DNA from: Rhodococcus sp. Leaf278 | Lineage (GTDB): Bacteria > Actinomycetota > Actinomycetes > Mycobacteriales > Mycobacteriaceae | Direction: 5' to 3' | Assembly: GCF_001426085.1 (NCBI RefSeq) | Contig: NZ_LMRR01000023.1 | Location: 186,520-250,519, forward strand | Length of the DNA stretch: 64,000 bases | Shown: in pieces, positions 41,556-51,510 of the stretch | Numbering within the stretch: the stretch's first letter is position 1 | Layout: every line of letters starts with the position of its first letter | Made by a program: the position numbers and the translations under genes | Notes under the pieces: model-generated | What the model saw: only the letters and a program-made list of their open reading frames with translations | What the model was told of the DNA's origin: nothing | Database searches by the model: none

Positions 41556-42016
41556 GGGCGCAACTCGATCACGGTCTTGCCGACACGAACGGGGGTTCCG
41601 AGAGGTACGCGCACTGCGGTGGTCACCTTTGCTCGGTCGAGGTAGGTACCGTTGGTCGAGCCGAGGTCCTCGACGTACCAATCCCCGCCACGAGGGGAGA
41701 GGCGGGCGTGTCGGGTGGACGAATAGTCGTCTGTCAGAACGAGAGTCGAATCGTCTGCGCGTCCGATGAGGACAGGCTGCGTACCGAGCGAGATGCGCGT
41801 TCCGGCGAGACCGCCCTGGGTCACCACGAGGTACTTGGCCACCTTCTGCTTGTTGAACGACGGAAGAACTTTGGAGCCACCGGAGTAGCGGGCGGGCACT
41901 CGCATGCCTGCGGCCGCGTAGATGTCACTGCGCAGGGTGCGAAGGACGGCCCAGACGAAGAACCACAGCAGAAGCAGGAAGCCCGCCCTGGTCAGTTGCA
42001 GAATCAATCCCTGCAC
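41552..42016 (-). CDS. fhaB: FHA-domain protein FhaB (FipA)
   Basis: 154 residues. One N-terminal membrane helix (about 8-28) and a C-terminal FHA domain that reads phosphothreonine: LIGRADDSTLVL, SSTRHARLS and EDLGSTNGTYLD. In mycobacteria FipA links FtsZ and FtsQ. AGGAGGAGG precedes GTG 42016. Confidence 0.95.
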   Translation of the reverse strand: MQGLILQLTRAGFLLLLWFFVWAVLRTLRSDIYAAAGMRVPARYSGGSKVLPSFNKQKVAKYLVVTQGGLAGTRISLGTQPVLIGRADDSTLVLTDDYSSTRHARLSPRGGDWYVEDLGSTNGTYLDRAKVTTAVRVPLGTPVRVGKTVIELRP

Positions 42017-42186
42017 GACGATTCACCTCCTCCTTCGCGATCGGACCTGCTCCCCACCCGCGTGAACGTTGCGGCGCGGCAGACATGGTTGTCTCGCAGC
42101 ATCATAGGGTGAAGCCGCTCGGGTGGACGACATTCGGGTGGACGAGCACGAGAGTCGACCATCACTCGTGCCTGGCAGCCCGTGTG

Positions 42187-43632
42187 TCAGACGATCCGGA
42201 CCAGAATTTCGGAATGCCCGGCCCTGATGACGTCGCCGTCGGCCAGCTGCCAGTCCTGAACGGGGGCACCGTTGACGGTGGTGCCGTTGGTGGAGCCGAG
42301 ATCGGAGAGCATGGCCACGCGGCCGTCCCAGCGAATCTCGATGTGTCGTCGCGAGACACCGGTATCGGGCAGCCGGAACTGTGCGTCCTGGCCGCGGCCG
42401 ATGATGTTCTGACCGTCACGGAGCTGGAAGTAGCGGCCACTGCCGTCTTCGAGCTGCAGGGTGGCTGCGAGCGACTGAGCCTGACCGGCGTACGCGGCGG
42501 GCTGGTCGTAGCCGTACCCGCCGTTGCGATCGCCCGCGCCCTGCGGGTAGCCACGGCCGTAGGCAGCCGGGGCAGCCGGGTAGTCGTATGCAGGCTGCTG
42601 GTAGCCGGGCTGCTGATATCCGGCTGCCTGGGGCTCGGCGTACTGTCCCGACTGGTCGCTGTAAGCCTGCTCCTGATAGGGGGCCTCGGAGTAGGCACCG
42701 CCGTCGGCACCGTTGTACTGGTACCCCTGGGCGTCGTACCCCTGCGCGTTGTAGCCCTGGGCGTCATAGCCTTGCGCGTTGTAGCCCTGCGCGTCGTAAC
42801 CCTGGTCCTGACCGTGGGGATGACCGTAGGCGTGCGGGTCGTAGCCCTGGTCCTGGCCGCCCGCGGCGCTGTATGCCTGACCCTGGTCGGCATACTGCTG
42901 CTCGTCGTAGCCCTGGCCGTTGTACGGCTGCTGGTCGTAACGCGGATCGTAATCGGCAGGCGCGTAGGCCTGGGCGTCGTAACCGTTCTGCTCATGCGCG
43001 GCGTAGCGGGGATCCTGGCCACCGGCATAACCGTTGCGAGCGCGCGGATCGGGACGTTGACCGTCCGCGGGGTCGCGCTGCGGGTCGTAGCCTGGGTTCT
43101 GCGTCATGTGGCCGGCTCCTGGTATCGACATCGGTGGGGCAGACGGTCGCTGCGTGGCTGAAGGGACGGGACTGGGTGCCGGCTCGGCCGAAACGTTCTG
43201 CTGGGCCGACGGGCCGTGCTGCGCAGACGGGTTCGGTGCAGCAGTCGCCGATCGTCCCACATCGGGGTCGACCGAGCCACTGGCCCGGAATTGACCGGTG
43301 TGCAGAGTGGGCGACGGCTCGAAGCGAACCACCACGTCACCGTAGGTCTGCCACCCCTGATCGCGGATGTAATCGTCGAGGTGGCGCGAAAACGCCTTGA
43401 CCGTGAGTTCTCGATCGCCGGCGAGCTCGGCGTGATCCGAGCTGTTGATGGTGATCACATAGCTGTTGGGTGCCAGTTGGTGGCCGCCGTCGAGGGGCCG
43501 AACCAGATCCGACGCCTCCTGTTGGAGCGCCGCCTCTACCTCGGCCGGTACGACGCCACCGCCGAACACGCGGGCGAAGACGTCGCCGACAGCGCCCTGA
43601 AGCTTGCGTTCGAAACGCTGAACGATGCCCAT
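42187..43632 (-). CDS. fhaA: FHA-domain protein FhaA with DUF3662
   Basis: 481 residues. PknB substrate that binds MviN in mycobacteria. DUF3662 N-terminus (MGIVQRFERKLQGAVGD, to about 125), a long Gln/Tyr/Gly/Asp-rich linker with tandem 5-residue units (NAQGY, DAQGY) coded by 15-bp DNA repeats around 42723-42811, and a C-terminal FHA domain (IIGRGQDAQFRLPDTGVSRRHIEI region, then DLGSTNGTTVNG). ATG 43632 has AGGAGGGG 6 bases upstream. First gene of the operon to pknB. Confidence 0.95.
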   Translation of the reverse strand: MGIVQRFERKLQGAVGDVFARVFGGGVVPAEVEAALQQEASDLVRPLDGGHQLAPNSYVITINSSDHAELAGDRELTVKAFSRHLDDYIRDQGWQTYGDVVVRFEPSPTLHTGQFRASGSVDPDVGRSATAAPNPSAQHGPSAQQNVSAEPAPSPVPSATQRPSAPPMSIPGAGHMTQNPGYDPQRDPADGQRPDPRARNGYAGGQDPRYAAHEQNGYDAQAYAPADYDPRYDQQPYNGQGYDEQQYADQGQAYSAAGGQDQGYDPHAYGHPHGQDQGYDAQGYNAQGYDAQGYNAQGYDAQGYQYNGADGGAYSEAPYQEQAYSDQSGQYAEPQAAGYQQPGYQQPAYDYPAAPAAYGRGYPQGAGDRNGGYGYDQPAAYAGQAQSLAATLQLEDGSGRYFQLRDGQNIIGRGQDAQFRLPDTGVSRRHIEIRWDGRVAMLSDLGSTNGTTVNGAPVQDWQLADGDVIRAGHSEILVRIV

Positions 43633-43839
43633 CGTGACCCCTCCTCTCACTGTGTTCTTCCACCGTGTGGTGCCTGCAGGTGCGCAGGGTGCGACAGCCG
43701 CGTGTCATCACGAGGGCGCGCTCCAAGCATGATATACGGTGCCGCCGACGCAGACCGCGTGCCGCCGCCCGCTCCGGACGACGCGAGGCCGCGATTTTCG
43801 GGCGCGGCAGGGTGCGTGTTAGTGTTCTCGCCGTCACCC

Positions 43840-43922
43840 GGGCGGGTGGCGGAATGGCAGACGCGCTGGCTTCAGGTGCCAGTGTCCTTCGGGACGTGGG
43901 GGTTCAAGTCCCCCTCCGCCCA
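43840..43922 (+). tRNA. leuT: tRNA-Leu (CAG)
   Basis: 83 nt, class II with a long variable arm. Acceptor GGGCGGG pairs with TCCGCCC (one G-T), anticodon loop TTCAGGT gives CAG, T-arm GGTTCAAGTCC. CCA is encoded (43923-43925). Same place as in mycobacteria. Confidence 0.97.
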
Positions 43923-43925
43923 CCA

Positions 43926-44338
43926 CACTGGTCGCAGCTGATCTCGAATCGCTGCGGCCAGTTTTTTTATGTGGTGACAGTCGGATCGTCTTACACGCGT
44001 GTACTTTTCGGTCGGTGCACCGCCGGCGTCCCGAGAGGGGCCCGATACCTCGACGAATGTCCGGAAAATCGCAGGTGAGAGCCCACAGTAGGCTTACCTT
44101 ATTTGCGGGGGTACCCAGGTGCTGACTTATCGTTCGTAATTGGATCGGCCTCACCACGGCCGAATCCGTCGAGACCCTCACTTTTCTATCACGTGCCTAC
44201 CCGCCCGTGCAGAGGAAAGCGTCGACGATCGACAGGTGCTGCTTCAACGGCGAGGACGCACCGCAGGCCGTTCGAGCAGCCGGTTACACCACACCGTCGC
44301 CGACGAGTTTCAAGGCTGGACTTATCCGAAGGCTAGGT
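43926..44338. other. 413-bp gap before gltB
   Basis: No gene. It starts with the tRNA-Leu terminator. After it are GGGTACCC and short palindromes but no convincing regulator box or promoter that I can name. An open frame continues upstream of the gltB start to 44207 and is judged noncoding. Confidence 0.5.
43928..43968 (+). terminator. Intrinsic terminator after tRNA-Leu
   Basis: CTGGTCGCAGC (43928-43938) pairs with GCTGCGGCCAG (43951-43961) with one G-T, followed by seven T. Confidence 0.92.
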
Positions 44339-47300
44339 ATGAAGCACACTCCGGGCCCGCAAGGCCTCTACGACCCCGTCAACGAGCACGACTCCTGTGG
44401 TGTCGCGTTCGTGGTGGACATGCACGGTCGCCGCAGTCGCGACATCGTCGAGAAGGCGATCACCGCACTGGTCAACCTCGAGCACCGCGGTGCTGCCGGT
44501 TCCGAACCGAACACCGGTGACGGTGCAGGCATTCTCATCCAGGTTCCGGACGCGTTCTTCCGCGCCGTCGTAGATTTCGAACTCCCCGCTGCCGGTGCCT
44601 ACGCCACCGGCGTCGCATTCCTGCCGCAGGGCCGCAGCGACGCAGCACGCGCCTGCGAGGGCGTCGAGCGCATCGTCGAGAGCGAGGGCCTGGCGGTTCT
44701 CGGTTGGCGTGACGTTCCCACCGACGACTCGTCCCTCGGCGCGCTCGCTCGCGACGCGATGCCGACCTTCCGTCAGCTGTTTCTCGCCGCACCCGACGCA
44801 TCGGTCACCGATCTCGATCTGGAGCGTCGCGCGTTCGTCATTCGCAAGCGCGTCGAGCACGAGTTGGGCGAAGAGGGCGCGGGCAAGGACGGCCCCGGCC
44901 GCGAGACGGTGTACTTCCCGTCGCTGTCCTCGCAGACCTTCGTCTACAAGGGCATGCTGACGACGCCTCAGCTCAAGGGCTTCTACCTCGATCTGCAGGA
45001 CGAGCGAGTGGAAAGCGCACTCGGCCTTGTGCATTCGCGCTTCTCGACCAACACGTTCCCGTCGTGGCCGCTGGCGCACCCGTTCCGGCGCGTCGCGCAC
45101 AACGGTGAGATCAACACCGCCACCGGCAACGAGAACTGGATGCGCGCCCGCGAGGCGCTCATCACCTCCGACGTGTTCGGCGGCTCCGAGGCGCTCGAGA
45201 AGATCTTCCCGGTCGTCACCCACGGAGCAAGCGACACAGCACGTTTCGACGAGGTGCTCGAACTGCTGCACCTCGGTGGACGTAGCCTGCCGCACGCCGT
45301 GCTGATGATGATTCCCGAGGCCTGGGAGCGGCACGAGTCCATGGATCCCGCGCGTCGGGCGTTCTACAAGTACCACTCCTCGCTGATGGAGCCCTGGGAC
45401 GGACCTGCTTCGGTGTGCTTCACCGACGGCACCGTCATCGGCGCGGTCCTCGATCGGAACGGTCTTCGTCCGAGCCGGCTATGGGTCACCGACGACGGCC
45501 TGGTCGTCATGGCATCCGAGGTCGGCGTTCTCGACATCGACCCGTCCAAGGTCGTCCGCAAGGTTCGGCTGCAGCCGGGCCGGATGTTCCTGGTGGACAC
45601 CGCGCAGGGACGCATCGTCTCCGACGACGAGATCAAGGACGAACTCGCCGCCGAGCATCCATATCAGCAGTGGCTCGACGAGGGTCTGACCTCGATCGAC
45701 GACCTGCCCGAGCGCCCGCACGTGCACATGCCGCACGATCGCGTTCTCATCCGGCAGCAGATCTTCGGTTACACCACCGAGGAACTGAACGTGCTGGTCT
45801 CCCCGATGGCGAAGTCCGGTGCCGAGGCCATCGGGTCCATGGGCACCGATACGCCCATCGCGATCTTGTCGGCTCGCCCGCGGATGTTGTTCGATTACTT
45901 CTCACAGCTGTTCGCGCAGGTGACGAACCCGCCGCTCGACGCGATCCGCGAAGAGATCGTCACCAGCCTCGGCGGCACGATCGGCCCCGAGGGCGATCTG
46001 CTCAACCCGAATGCCGACAGCTGCAAGCAGATCGTGCTGCCGCAGCCGATCCTGCACAACGACGATCTCGCCAAGCTCGTGCACATCAACGACGAAGGCA
46101 CGCAGGAAGAGCTTCGTTCGGTGGTCGTGCGCGGCCTGTACGCAGTTGCCGAGGGCGGCGAAGGTCTCCGAAAGTCGTTGGAGGCCATCCGCGCTCAGGT
46201 TTCCGCTGCGATCTCGGGTGGCGCACGGATCATCGTGCTCTCCGACCGCGAGTCCAGTGAGAAGCTCGCGCCGATCCCGTCGTTGCTGCTGACCTCCGCA
46301 GTGCACCACCACCTGGTTCGGGAGAAGACCCGGACCAAGGTCGGTCTGATCATCGAGGCCGGTGACGCCCGCGAGGTGCACCACATGGCTCTGCTCATCG
46401 GATTCGGTGCGGCAGCGGTCAATCCGTACATGGCCTTCGAGTCGATCGAGGACATGATCGAGCGCGGCGCGCTCACCGACATCGACTTCGACAAAGCCGT
46501 CGGCAACTACATCAAGGCCGCAGGCAAGGGCGTGCTGAAGGTGATGTCCAAGATGGGCATCTCGACGCTCGCGTCGTACACCGGAGCCCAGTTGTTCCAG
46601 GTCATCGGCCTTTCGCAGGAATTGGTCGACGAGTACTTCACCGGACTCAACAGCCACCTCGGCGGCATCGATCTCGATCAAGTGGCCGACGACGTCGCAG
46701 CGCGACATGCGGTCGCATACCTCGACAACCGTCAGGAACGCGCTCACCGTGAGCTGGAAACGGGCGGCGAGTACCAGTGGCGGCGCGAGGGGGAGTACCA
46801 CCTCTTCAACCCCGACACCGTCTTCAAGCTGCAGCACTCCACCCGCACCGGTCAGTACGACGTCTTCAAGGAATACACGAAGATGGTCGACGACCAGTCC
46901 GAGCGGCTCGCGTCTCTGCGCGGTCTGTTCCGCTTCAAGACGGAAGAGCGACAGTCGATTTCGATCGACGAGGTCGAGCCGGCAAGCGAGATCGTCAAGC
47001 GGTTCTCCACGGGCGCGATGAGCTACGGCTCCATCTCGGCCGAGGCGCACGAGACCCTCGCCATCGCGATGAACCGTCTCGGCGGACGGTCGAACTCCGG
47101 TGAGGGCGGCGAGGATGTCGCACGATTCACCCCCGACGAGAACGGTGATTCGCGTCGATCCGCCGTCAAGCAGGTCGCGTCGGGACGTTTCGGAGTCACC
47201 TCGCACTACCTGACCAACTGCACCGACATCCAGATCAAGATGGCGCAGGGAGCCAAGCCCGGTGAGGGCGGCCAGCTTCCGGCGCACAAGGTGTACCCGT

Positions 47301-48928
47301 GGGTCGCCGAGGTTCGGCATTCGACGCCCGGCGTCGGCCTGATCTCGCCGCCGCCGCACCACGACATCTACTCGATCGAGGATCTCGCACAGCTGATCCA
47401 CGACCTGAAGAACGCCAACCCGCAGGCCCGCATCCACGTGAAGCTGGTCTCCGAGGTCGGCGTCGGAACGGTCGCGGCCGGTGTGTCCAAGGCGCACGCC
47501 GACGTGGTGCTCATCTCGGGCCACGACGGCGGCACCGGCGCAACGCCGCTGACGTCGGTCAAGCACGCAGGTGGACCGTGGGAGCTCGGCCTGGCCGAGA
47601 CCCAGCAGACGTTGCTGCTCAACGGTCTTCGTGACCGCATCGTCGTGCAGGTCGACGGTCAGCTCAAGACCGGCCGTGACGTCATGGTCGCCGCGCTGCT
47701 CGGCGGCGAGGAGTTCGGTTTCGCCACCGCTCCCCTCGTGGTCTCGGGCTGCATCATGATGCGCGTCTGCCATCTCGATACCTGCCCCGTCGGTGTTGCC
47801 ACGCAGAACCCGTTGCTGCGCAAGCGTTTCGCGGGTCAGCCCGAGTTCGTCGAGAACTTCTTCATGTTCATCGCCGAGGAGGTTCGCGAGCTCATGGCCG
47901 AGCTCGGGTTCCGCACACTCGACGAGGCCGTCGGCCAGGTGGGTCTGCTGGATACCACTGCGGCCAAGGAGCATTGGAAGGCGTCGAAGCTGGATCTGTC
48001 GCCGATCCTCGAAGAGGTCGAATCGGCCTTCATGAACCAGAACCTCTACAACACCGGGGTTCAGGATCACGGCCTCGACAAGGCGCTGGATCAGCAGCTC
48101 ATCGCGGCCAGTCGCAACGCGTTGGACAAGGGCGAGAAGGTCGTCTTCGAATCCAAGATCACCAACGTCAACCGCACCGTCGGAACGATGCTCGGGCACG
48201 AGGTCACCAAGGCATACGGCGGCGTCGGGCTCCCGGACGACACGATCGATATCACGTTCACCGGTTCGGCCGGCAACAGTTTCGGTGCGTTCGTACCGTC
48301 CGGAATGACGTTGCGGCTGCACGGTGACGCGAACGACTTCGTGGGTAAGGGACTGTCGGGCGGACATCTCGTCCTGCGGCCGTCGTTGAGTGCGCCCAAG
48401 GGATTCGTCGCCGAGGACAACATCATCGGCGGCAACGTCTTCCTCTTCGGTGCCACCAGCGGCGAGGCTCTCATCCGCGGTGTCGTCGGCGAGCGGTTCG
48501 CCGTACGTAACTCCGGCGCGGAGGCCGTCGTCGAAGGCGTCGGCGATCACGGGTGCGAGTACATGACCGGCGGCAAGGTGGTCATTCTCGGCACGACGGG
48601 CCGTAACTTCGGTGCCGGCATGTCCGGCGGTGTCGCGTTCATCTTCGATCCGAACAAGACGTTCGAGGCCAACCTCAACACCGAGCTGGTCGACATCGAC
48701 GAGCTCGAGGGCGACGAATTCACTTGGTTGAAGGACATCGTCACTCGTCACCAGGAGCAGACCGGCTCCGAGGTGGCCGAGCGGATCCTCGCGGACTGGT
48801 CACAGCAGGTGAACCATTTCGTGAAGGTCATGCCTCGCGACTACAAGAAGGTACTGCTGGCCATCTCCGAAGCCGAGAAGAGCGGCGCGGACGTGGACGA
48901 AGCGATCATGGAGGCAGCTCGTGGGTGA
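44339..48928 (+). CDS. gltB: Glutamate synthase large subunit
   Basis: 1529 residues. NADPH-GOGAT large chain: glutamine plus 2-oxoglutarate gives two glutamate. Class II amidotransferase with Cys in [10 protein letters not shown] (about residue 20, after an expected propeptide), then central FMN barrel ([34 protein letters not shown]), the 3Fe-4S cysteines in [15 protein letters not shown], and a C-terminal beta-helix. Start ATG 44339 with AAGG upstream; longer frame rejected because conservation begins just after this Met. gltD overlaps by 8 bp. Confidence 0.97.
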   Translation: MKHTPGPQGLYDPVNEHDSCGVAFVVDMHGRRSRDIVEKAITALVNLEHRGAAGSEPNTGDGAGILIQVPDAFFRAVVDFELPAAGAYATGVAFLPQGRSDAARACEGVERIVESEGLAVLGWRDVPTDDSSLGALARDAMPTFRQLFLAAPDASVTDLDLERRAFVIRKRVEHELGEEGAGKDGPGRETVYFPSLSSQTFVYKGMLTTPQLKGFYLDLQDERVESALGLVHSRFSTNTFPSWPLAHPFRRVAHNGEINTATGNENWMRAREALITSDVFGGSEALEKIFPVVTHGASDTARFDEVLELLHLGGRSLPHAVLMMIPEAWERHESMDPARRAFYKYHSSLMEPWDGPASVCFTDGTVIGAVLDRNGLRPSRLWVTDDGLVVMASEVGVLDIDPSKVVRKVRLQPGRMFLVDTAQGRIVSDDEIKDELAAEHPYQQWLDEGLTSIDDLPERPHVHMPHDRVLIRQQIFGYTTEELNVLVSPMAKSGAEAIGSMGTDTPIAILSARPRMLFDYFSQLFAQVTNPPLDAIREEIVTSLGGTIGPEGDLLNPNADSCKQIVLPQPILHNDDLAKLVHINDEGTQEELRSVVVRGLYAVAEGGEGLRKSLEAIRAQVSAAISGGARIIVLSDRESSEKLAPIPSLLLTSAVHHHLVREKTRTKVGLIIEAGDAREVHHMALLIGFGAAAVNPYMAFESIEDMIERGALTDIDFDKAVGNYIKAAGKGVLKVMSKMGISTLASYTGAQLFQVIGLSQELVDEYFTGLNSHLGGIDLDQVADDVAARHAVAYLDNRQERAHRELETGGEYQWRREGEYHLFNPDTVFKLQHSTRTGQYDVFKEYTKMVDDQSERLASLRGLFRFKTEERQSISIDEVEPASEIVKRFSTGAMSYGSISAEAHETLAIAMNRLGGRSNSGEGGEDVARFTPDENGDSRRSAVKQVASGRFGVTSHYLTNCTDIQIKMAQGAKPGEGGQLPAHKVYPWVAEVRHSTPGVGLISPPPHHDIYSIEDLAQLIHDLKNANPQARIHVKLVSEVGVGTVAAGVSKAHADVVLISGHDGGTGATPLTSVKHAGGPWELGLAETQQTLLLNGLRDRIVVQVDGQLKTGRDVMVAALLGGEEFGFATAPLVVSGCIMMRVCHLDTCPVGVATQNPLLRKRFAGQPEFVENFFMFIAEEVRELMAELGFRTLDEAVGQVGLLDTTAAKEHWKASKLDLSPILEEVESAFMNQNLYNTGVQDHGLDKALDQQLIAASRNALDKGEKVVFESKITNVNRTVGTMLGHEVTKAYGGVGLPDDTIDITFTGSAGNSFGAFVPSGMTLRLHGDANDFVGKGLSGGHLVLRPSLSAPKGFVAEDNIIGGNVFLFGATSGEALIRGVVGERFAVRNSGAEAVVEGVGDHGCEYMTGGKVVILGTTGRNFGAGMSGGVAFIFDPNKTFEANLNTELVDIDELEGDEFTWLKDIVTRHQEQTGSEVAERILADWSQQVNHFVKVMPRDYKKVLLAISEAEKSGADVDEAIMEAARG

Positions 48929-50372
48929 CCCACAGGGATTTTTGAAGAACACGGTTCGCGAAGTACCGAAGCGGCGGCCCGTCGATCTGCGCCTGATGGA
49001 CTGGAAAGAGGTCTACGAGGACTTCTCGAAGGACACTCTGCGTACCCAGGCCAGCCGGTGCATGGATTGTGGTATTCCGTTCTGCCACAACGGTTGTCCG
49101 CTCGGAAACCTGATTCCCGAGTGGAACGACCTGGTGTTCAAGGACCGCTGGCGCGACAGCATCGATCGCCTGCACGCCACCAACAACTTTCCGGAGTTCA
49201 CCGGACGGTTGTGCCCGGCTCCGTGCGAGGCGGCGTGTGTCCTGGGCATCAACCAGGATCCGGTGACGATCAAGCAGGTCGAGGTCGAGATCATCGACAA
49301 GGCCTTCGAAGAGGGCTGGGTGACGCCGGTCTACCCGACGCATCTGACCGGTAAGACCGTCGCCGTCGTCGGCTCCGGACCCGCGGGACTTGCTGCAGCG
49401 CAGCAGCTCACCCGCGCCGGCCACACCGTCACGGTGTTCGAGCGTGCCGATCGCATCGGTGGACTGCTGCGGTACGGCATCCCCGAGTTCAAGATGGAGA
49501 AGCGCCACATCGATCGACGGCTCGCACAGATGGAGGCCGAGGGCACCGTCTTCCGCACCGGCGTCGATGTGGGCGTGGACATCTCGGCCGACGAACTGCG
49601 CGAGCAGTTCGACGCCGTCGTTCTCTCCGGCGGAGCCACCGCATGGCGCGACCTGCCCATCGAGGGCCGCGAACTCGACGGCATCTACCAGGCCATGGAG
49701 TTCCTGCCGCACGCCAATCGCGTCCAGCAGGGCGACTTCGCGGCGCCGCCCGTCAGCGCCGAGGGCAAGAAGGTCGTCATCATCGGCGGCGGCGACACCG
49801 GTGCCGACTGCTTGGGCACCTCGCACCGTCAGGGCGCGGCTAGCGTGCACCAGTTCGAGATCATGGCCCGTCCGCCCGAAGAGCGTGCGACGTCCACCCC
49901 GTGGCCGACGTATCCGCTGATGTACCGCGTCGCGTCGGCACACGAAGAGGGTGGCGAGCGCGTCTTCTCCGTCAACACCGAGCGTTTCGTCGGTGCAGAC
50001 GGCAAGGTCACCGCACTCGAAGCCTGCGAGGTCGAGTTCAAGGCCGGCAAGTTCGAGAAGGTCGAGGGCAGCGAATTCACCCTCGAGGCCGATCTCGTGT
50101 TGCTCGCCATGGGATTCGTCGGACCGGACAAGGGCGGTCTGCTGACCGACCTGGGCGTCGACTTCAACCAGCGCGGCAACGTGGAGCGCACCAACGAATG
50201 GGTCACCAACGTCCCCGGCGTCTTCGTGGCCGGAGACATGGGCCGCGGCCAGTCGCTCATCGTGTGGGCCATCGCCGAGGGCCGCTCCTGCGCGGCCGCC
50301 GTCGACACGTTCCTGCAGGGAGCAACGGCACTGCCGTCGCCGATCGTTCCTACCCAGGCACCGCAGCGGTAG
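48921..50372 (+). CDS. gltD: Glutamate synthase small subunit
   Basis: 483 residues. FAD and two 4Fe-4S clusters move NADPH electrons to GltB. Cys motifs: [17 protein letters not shown] (about 47-63) and [15 protein letters not shown] motif [17 protein letters not shown] motif [14 protein letters not shown] 48921 has GGAGG 6 bases upstream, inside gltB. Confidence 0.97.
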   Translation: MGDPQGFLKNTVREVPKRRPVDLRLMDWKEVYEDFSKDTLRTQASRCMDCGIPFCHNGCPLGNLIPEWNDLVFKDRWRDSIDRLHATNNFPEFTGRLCPAPCEAACVLGINQDPVTIKQVEVEIIDKAFEEGWVTPVYPTHLTGKTVAVVGSGPAGLAAAQQLTRAGHTVTVFERADRIGGLLRYGIPEFKMEKRHIDRRLAQMEAEGTVFRTGVDVGVDISADELREQFDAVVLSGGATAWRDLPIEGRELDGIYQAMEFLPHANRVQQGDFAAPPVSAEGKKVVIIGGGDTGADCLGTSHRQGAASVHQFEIMARPPEERATSTPWPTYPLMYRVASAHEEGGERVFSVNTERFVGADGKVTALEACEVEFKAGKFEKVEGSEFTLEADLVLLAMGFVGPDKGGLLTDLGVDFNQRGNVERTNEWVTNVPGVFVAGDMGRGQSLIVWAIAEGRSCAAAVDTFLQGATALPSPIVPTQAPQR

Positions 50373-50390
50373 GTAGTTGTCCGCCCCTCC

Positions 50391-50451
50391 CGTCGGGATC
50401 AATGTCCCTTTCTTGCACTCTGAGTGACTGAAAGCCACATTGATCCCGACG
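50391..50451 (+). terminator. Long hairpin after gltD
   Basis: CGTCGGGATCAATGT (50391-50405) and ACATTGATCCCGACG (50437-50451) are perfect complements, with inner CTTTC/GAAAG and CACT/AGTG helices. It starts 18 bases after the gltD stop. Part of it (ACTGAA then CACATTGA) resembles the 55-bp repeat. Confidence 0.7.
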
Positions 50452-50607
50452 GAAGTGGGCGATACCGACGGCGGGCGGGCGGGCGAAGAGACAACCGTGT
50501 GACGGACGGTTACGTCCGTTAACCATGTAGGCATCTGATGGTCACAGGCCCCTGGCATTGTCAGGATCGAACAACGAAACGTTCGATCACCAGTGAGGCC
50601 CCCTCCC

Positions 50608-51510
50608 ATGAGTGTCAAGAAGTTCTGCGCCGGTGTCGGCGTCGCTGCAGCCGTTGCGTCCGGTCTGGTGGTCGGAGCGTCGCCCGCTGCCGCTGACCCC
50701 GGCGACTGCCCGTCGATGTACGTCGTCGCGATTCCGGGGACGTGGGAGACCAGCTCGGGTGCCGCCCCGAAGCCCGGGATGCTCACCGATGTCACCGATC
50801 GTCTCGGCGACGGCATTCGCACCGACTACGTTTCGTATCCCGCCACCGCGTTCCCGTGGGAGGGCGAGGTCTACGGGCAGTCGCGCGCAGCTGCGGTAGC
50901 CAATGCCGGCGGGATGCTGAAGGCGGTGGCAGATCGTTGCGGCGCAACAAAACTGGGCATCATCGGATACAGCCAGGGAGCCGACGCGGCTGGTGATCTC
51001 GCCGCAGCCATCGGCACCGGCGTCGGCATCGTCCCCGCGGACAAGGTGGTTGCGGTGGGTCTGATCTCCGACCCCAAGCGCTCCGACACCGACGCCCTCG
51101 TCGGGCCTGCCGTGGTGGGCACCGGTGTCGGCGGCCCACGCGTCGGCGGCTTCGGCTACGTCAGCCCCGTGGTGCGAACGTTCTGTGCCGTCGGCGATCT
51201 GTACTGCTCGACGCCGAAGGACGATTACGTGGCCCGATTGGCCGGCTTCCTGGCCGTCTCGTCCAACCCCGCGCCCGATGTGGCCGACCAGTACGCGCAG
51301 GAAGCGCAGTCGTTGATCGGCGATCTCGCGGCTGCGGGTGGGCTCCCGGTCCTGCAGGGCCAGCTCACCGACCAGGCGAACGAACAGCGCCGCCGAGAGA
51401 TCGAAGCGTTCTACCGCTCCGGTATCCATCAGGAGTACCAGAGCTACGACGTCGACGGCGGTCAGTCGGCGACACGGTGGTTGGCGCGCTACTTGGCCGA
51501 CGCGGTCTGA
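50608..51510 (+). CDS. Secreted cutinase-like esterase
   Basis: 300 residues. Signal peptide of about 29 residues ending SPAAA. Alpha/beta hydrolase elbow GYSQG (Ser about 122), and the GDLYC element that usually carries Asp and a disulfide Cys. The His expected about 10-12 residues later in cutinases is not seen; the place reads YVARLAGF. It may use another His (only a few exist, e.g. GIHQEY near the end) or be inactive. ATG 50608 with GAGG 9 bases upstream. Ends 22 bp inside the opposite MFS gene. Confidence 0.8.
   Translation: MSVKKFCAGVGVAAAVASGLVVGASPAAADPGDCPSMYVVAIPGTWETSSGAAPKPGMLTDVTDRLGDGIRTDYVSYPATAFPWEGEVYGQSRAAAVANAGGMLKAVADRCGATKLGIIGYSQGADAAGDLAAAIGTGVGIVPADKVVAVGLISDPKRSDTDALVGPAVVGTGVGGPRVGGFGYVSPVVRTFCAVGDLYCSTPKDDYVARLAGFLAVSSNPAPDVADQYAQEAQSLIGDLAAAGGLPVLQGQLTDQANEQRRREIEAFYRSGIHQEYQSYDVDGGQSATRWLARYLADAV

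Noticed and set aside
42723..42811. CRISPR-like regular repeats
   Set aside because: They are 15-bp in-frame codon repeats of fhaA without spacers.
44085..44105. Possible iron-regulator (IdeR/DtxR) box before gltB
   Set aside because: Only the right half (TAGGCTTACCTTA) resembles the consensus, with several mismatches.
45902..48751. 949-residue open frame on the strand opposite gltB
   Set aside because: Shadow of GC-rich codons in gltB; no start site, no family motif, and gltB is certain.
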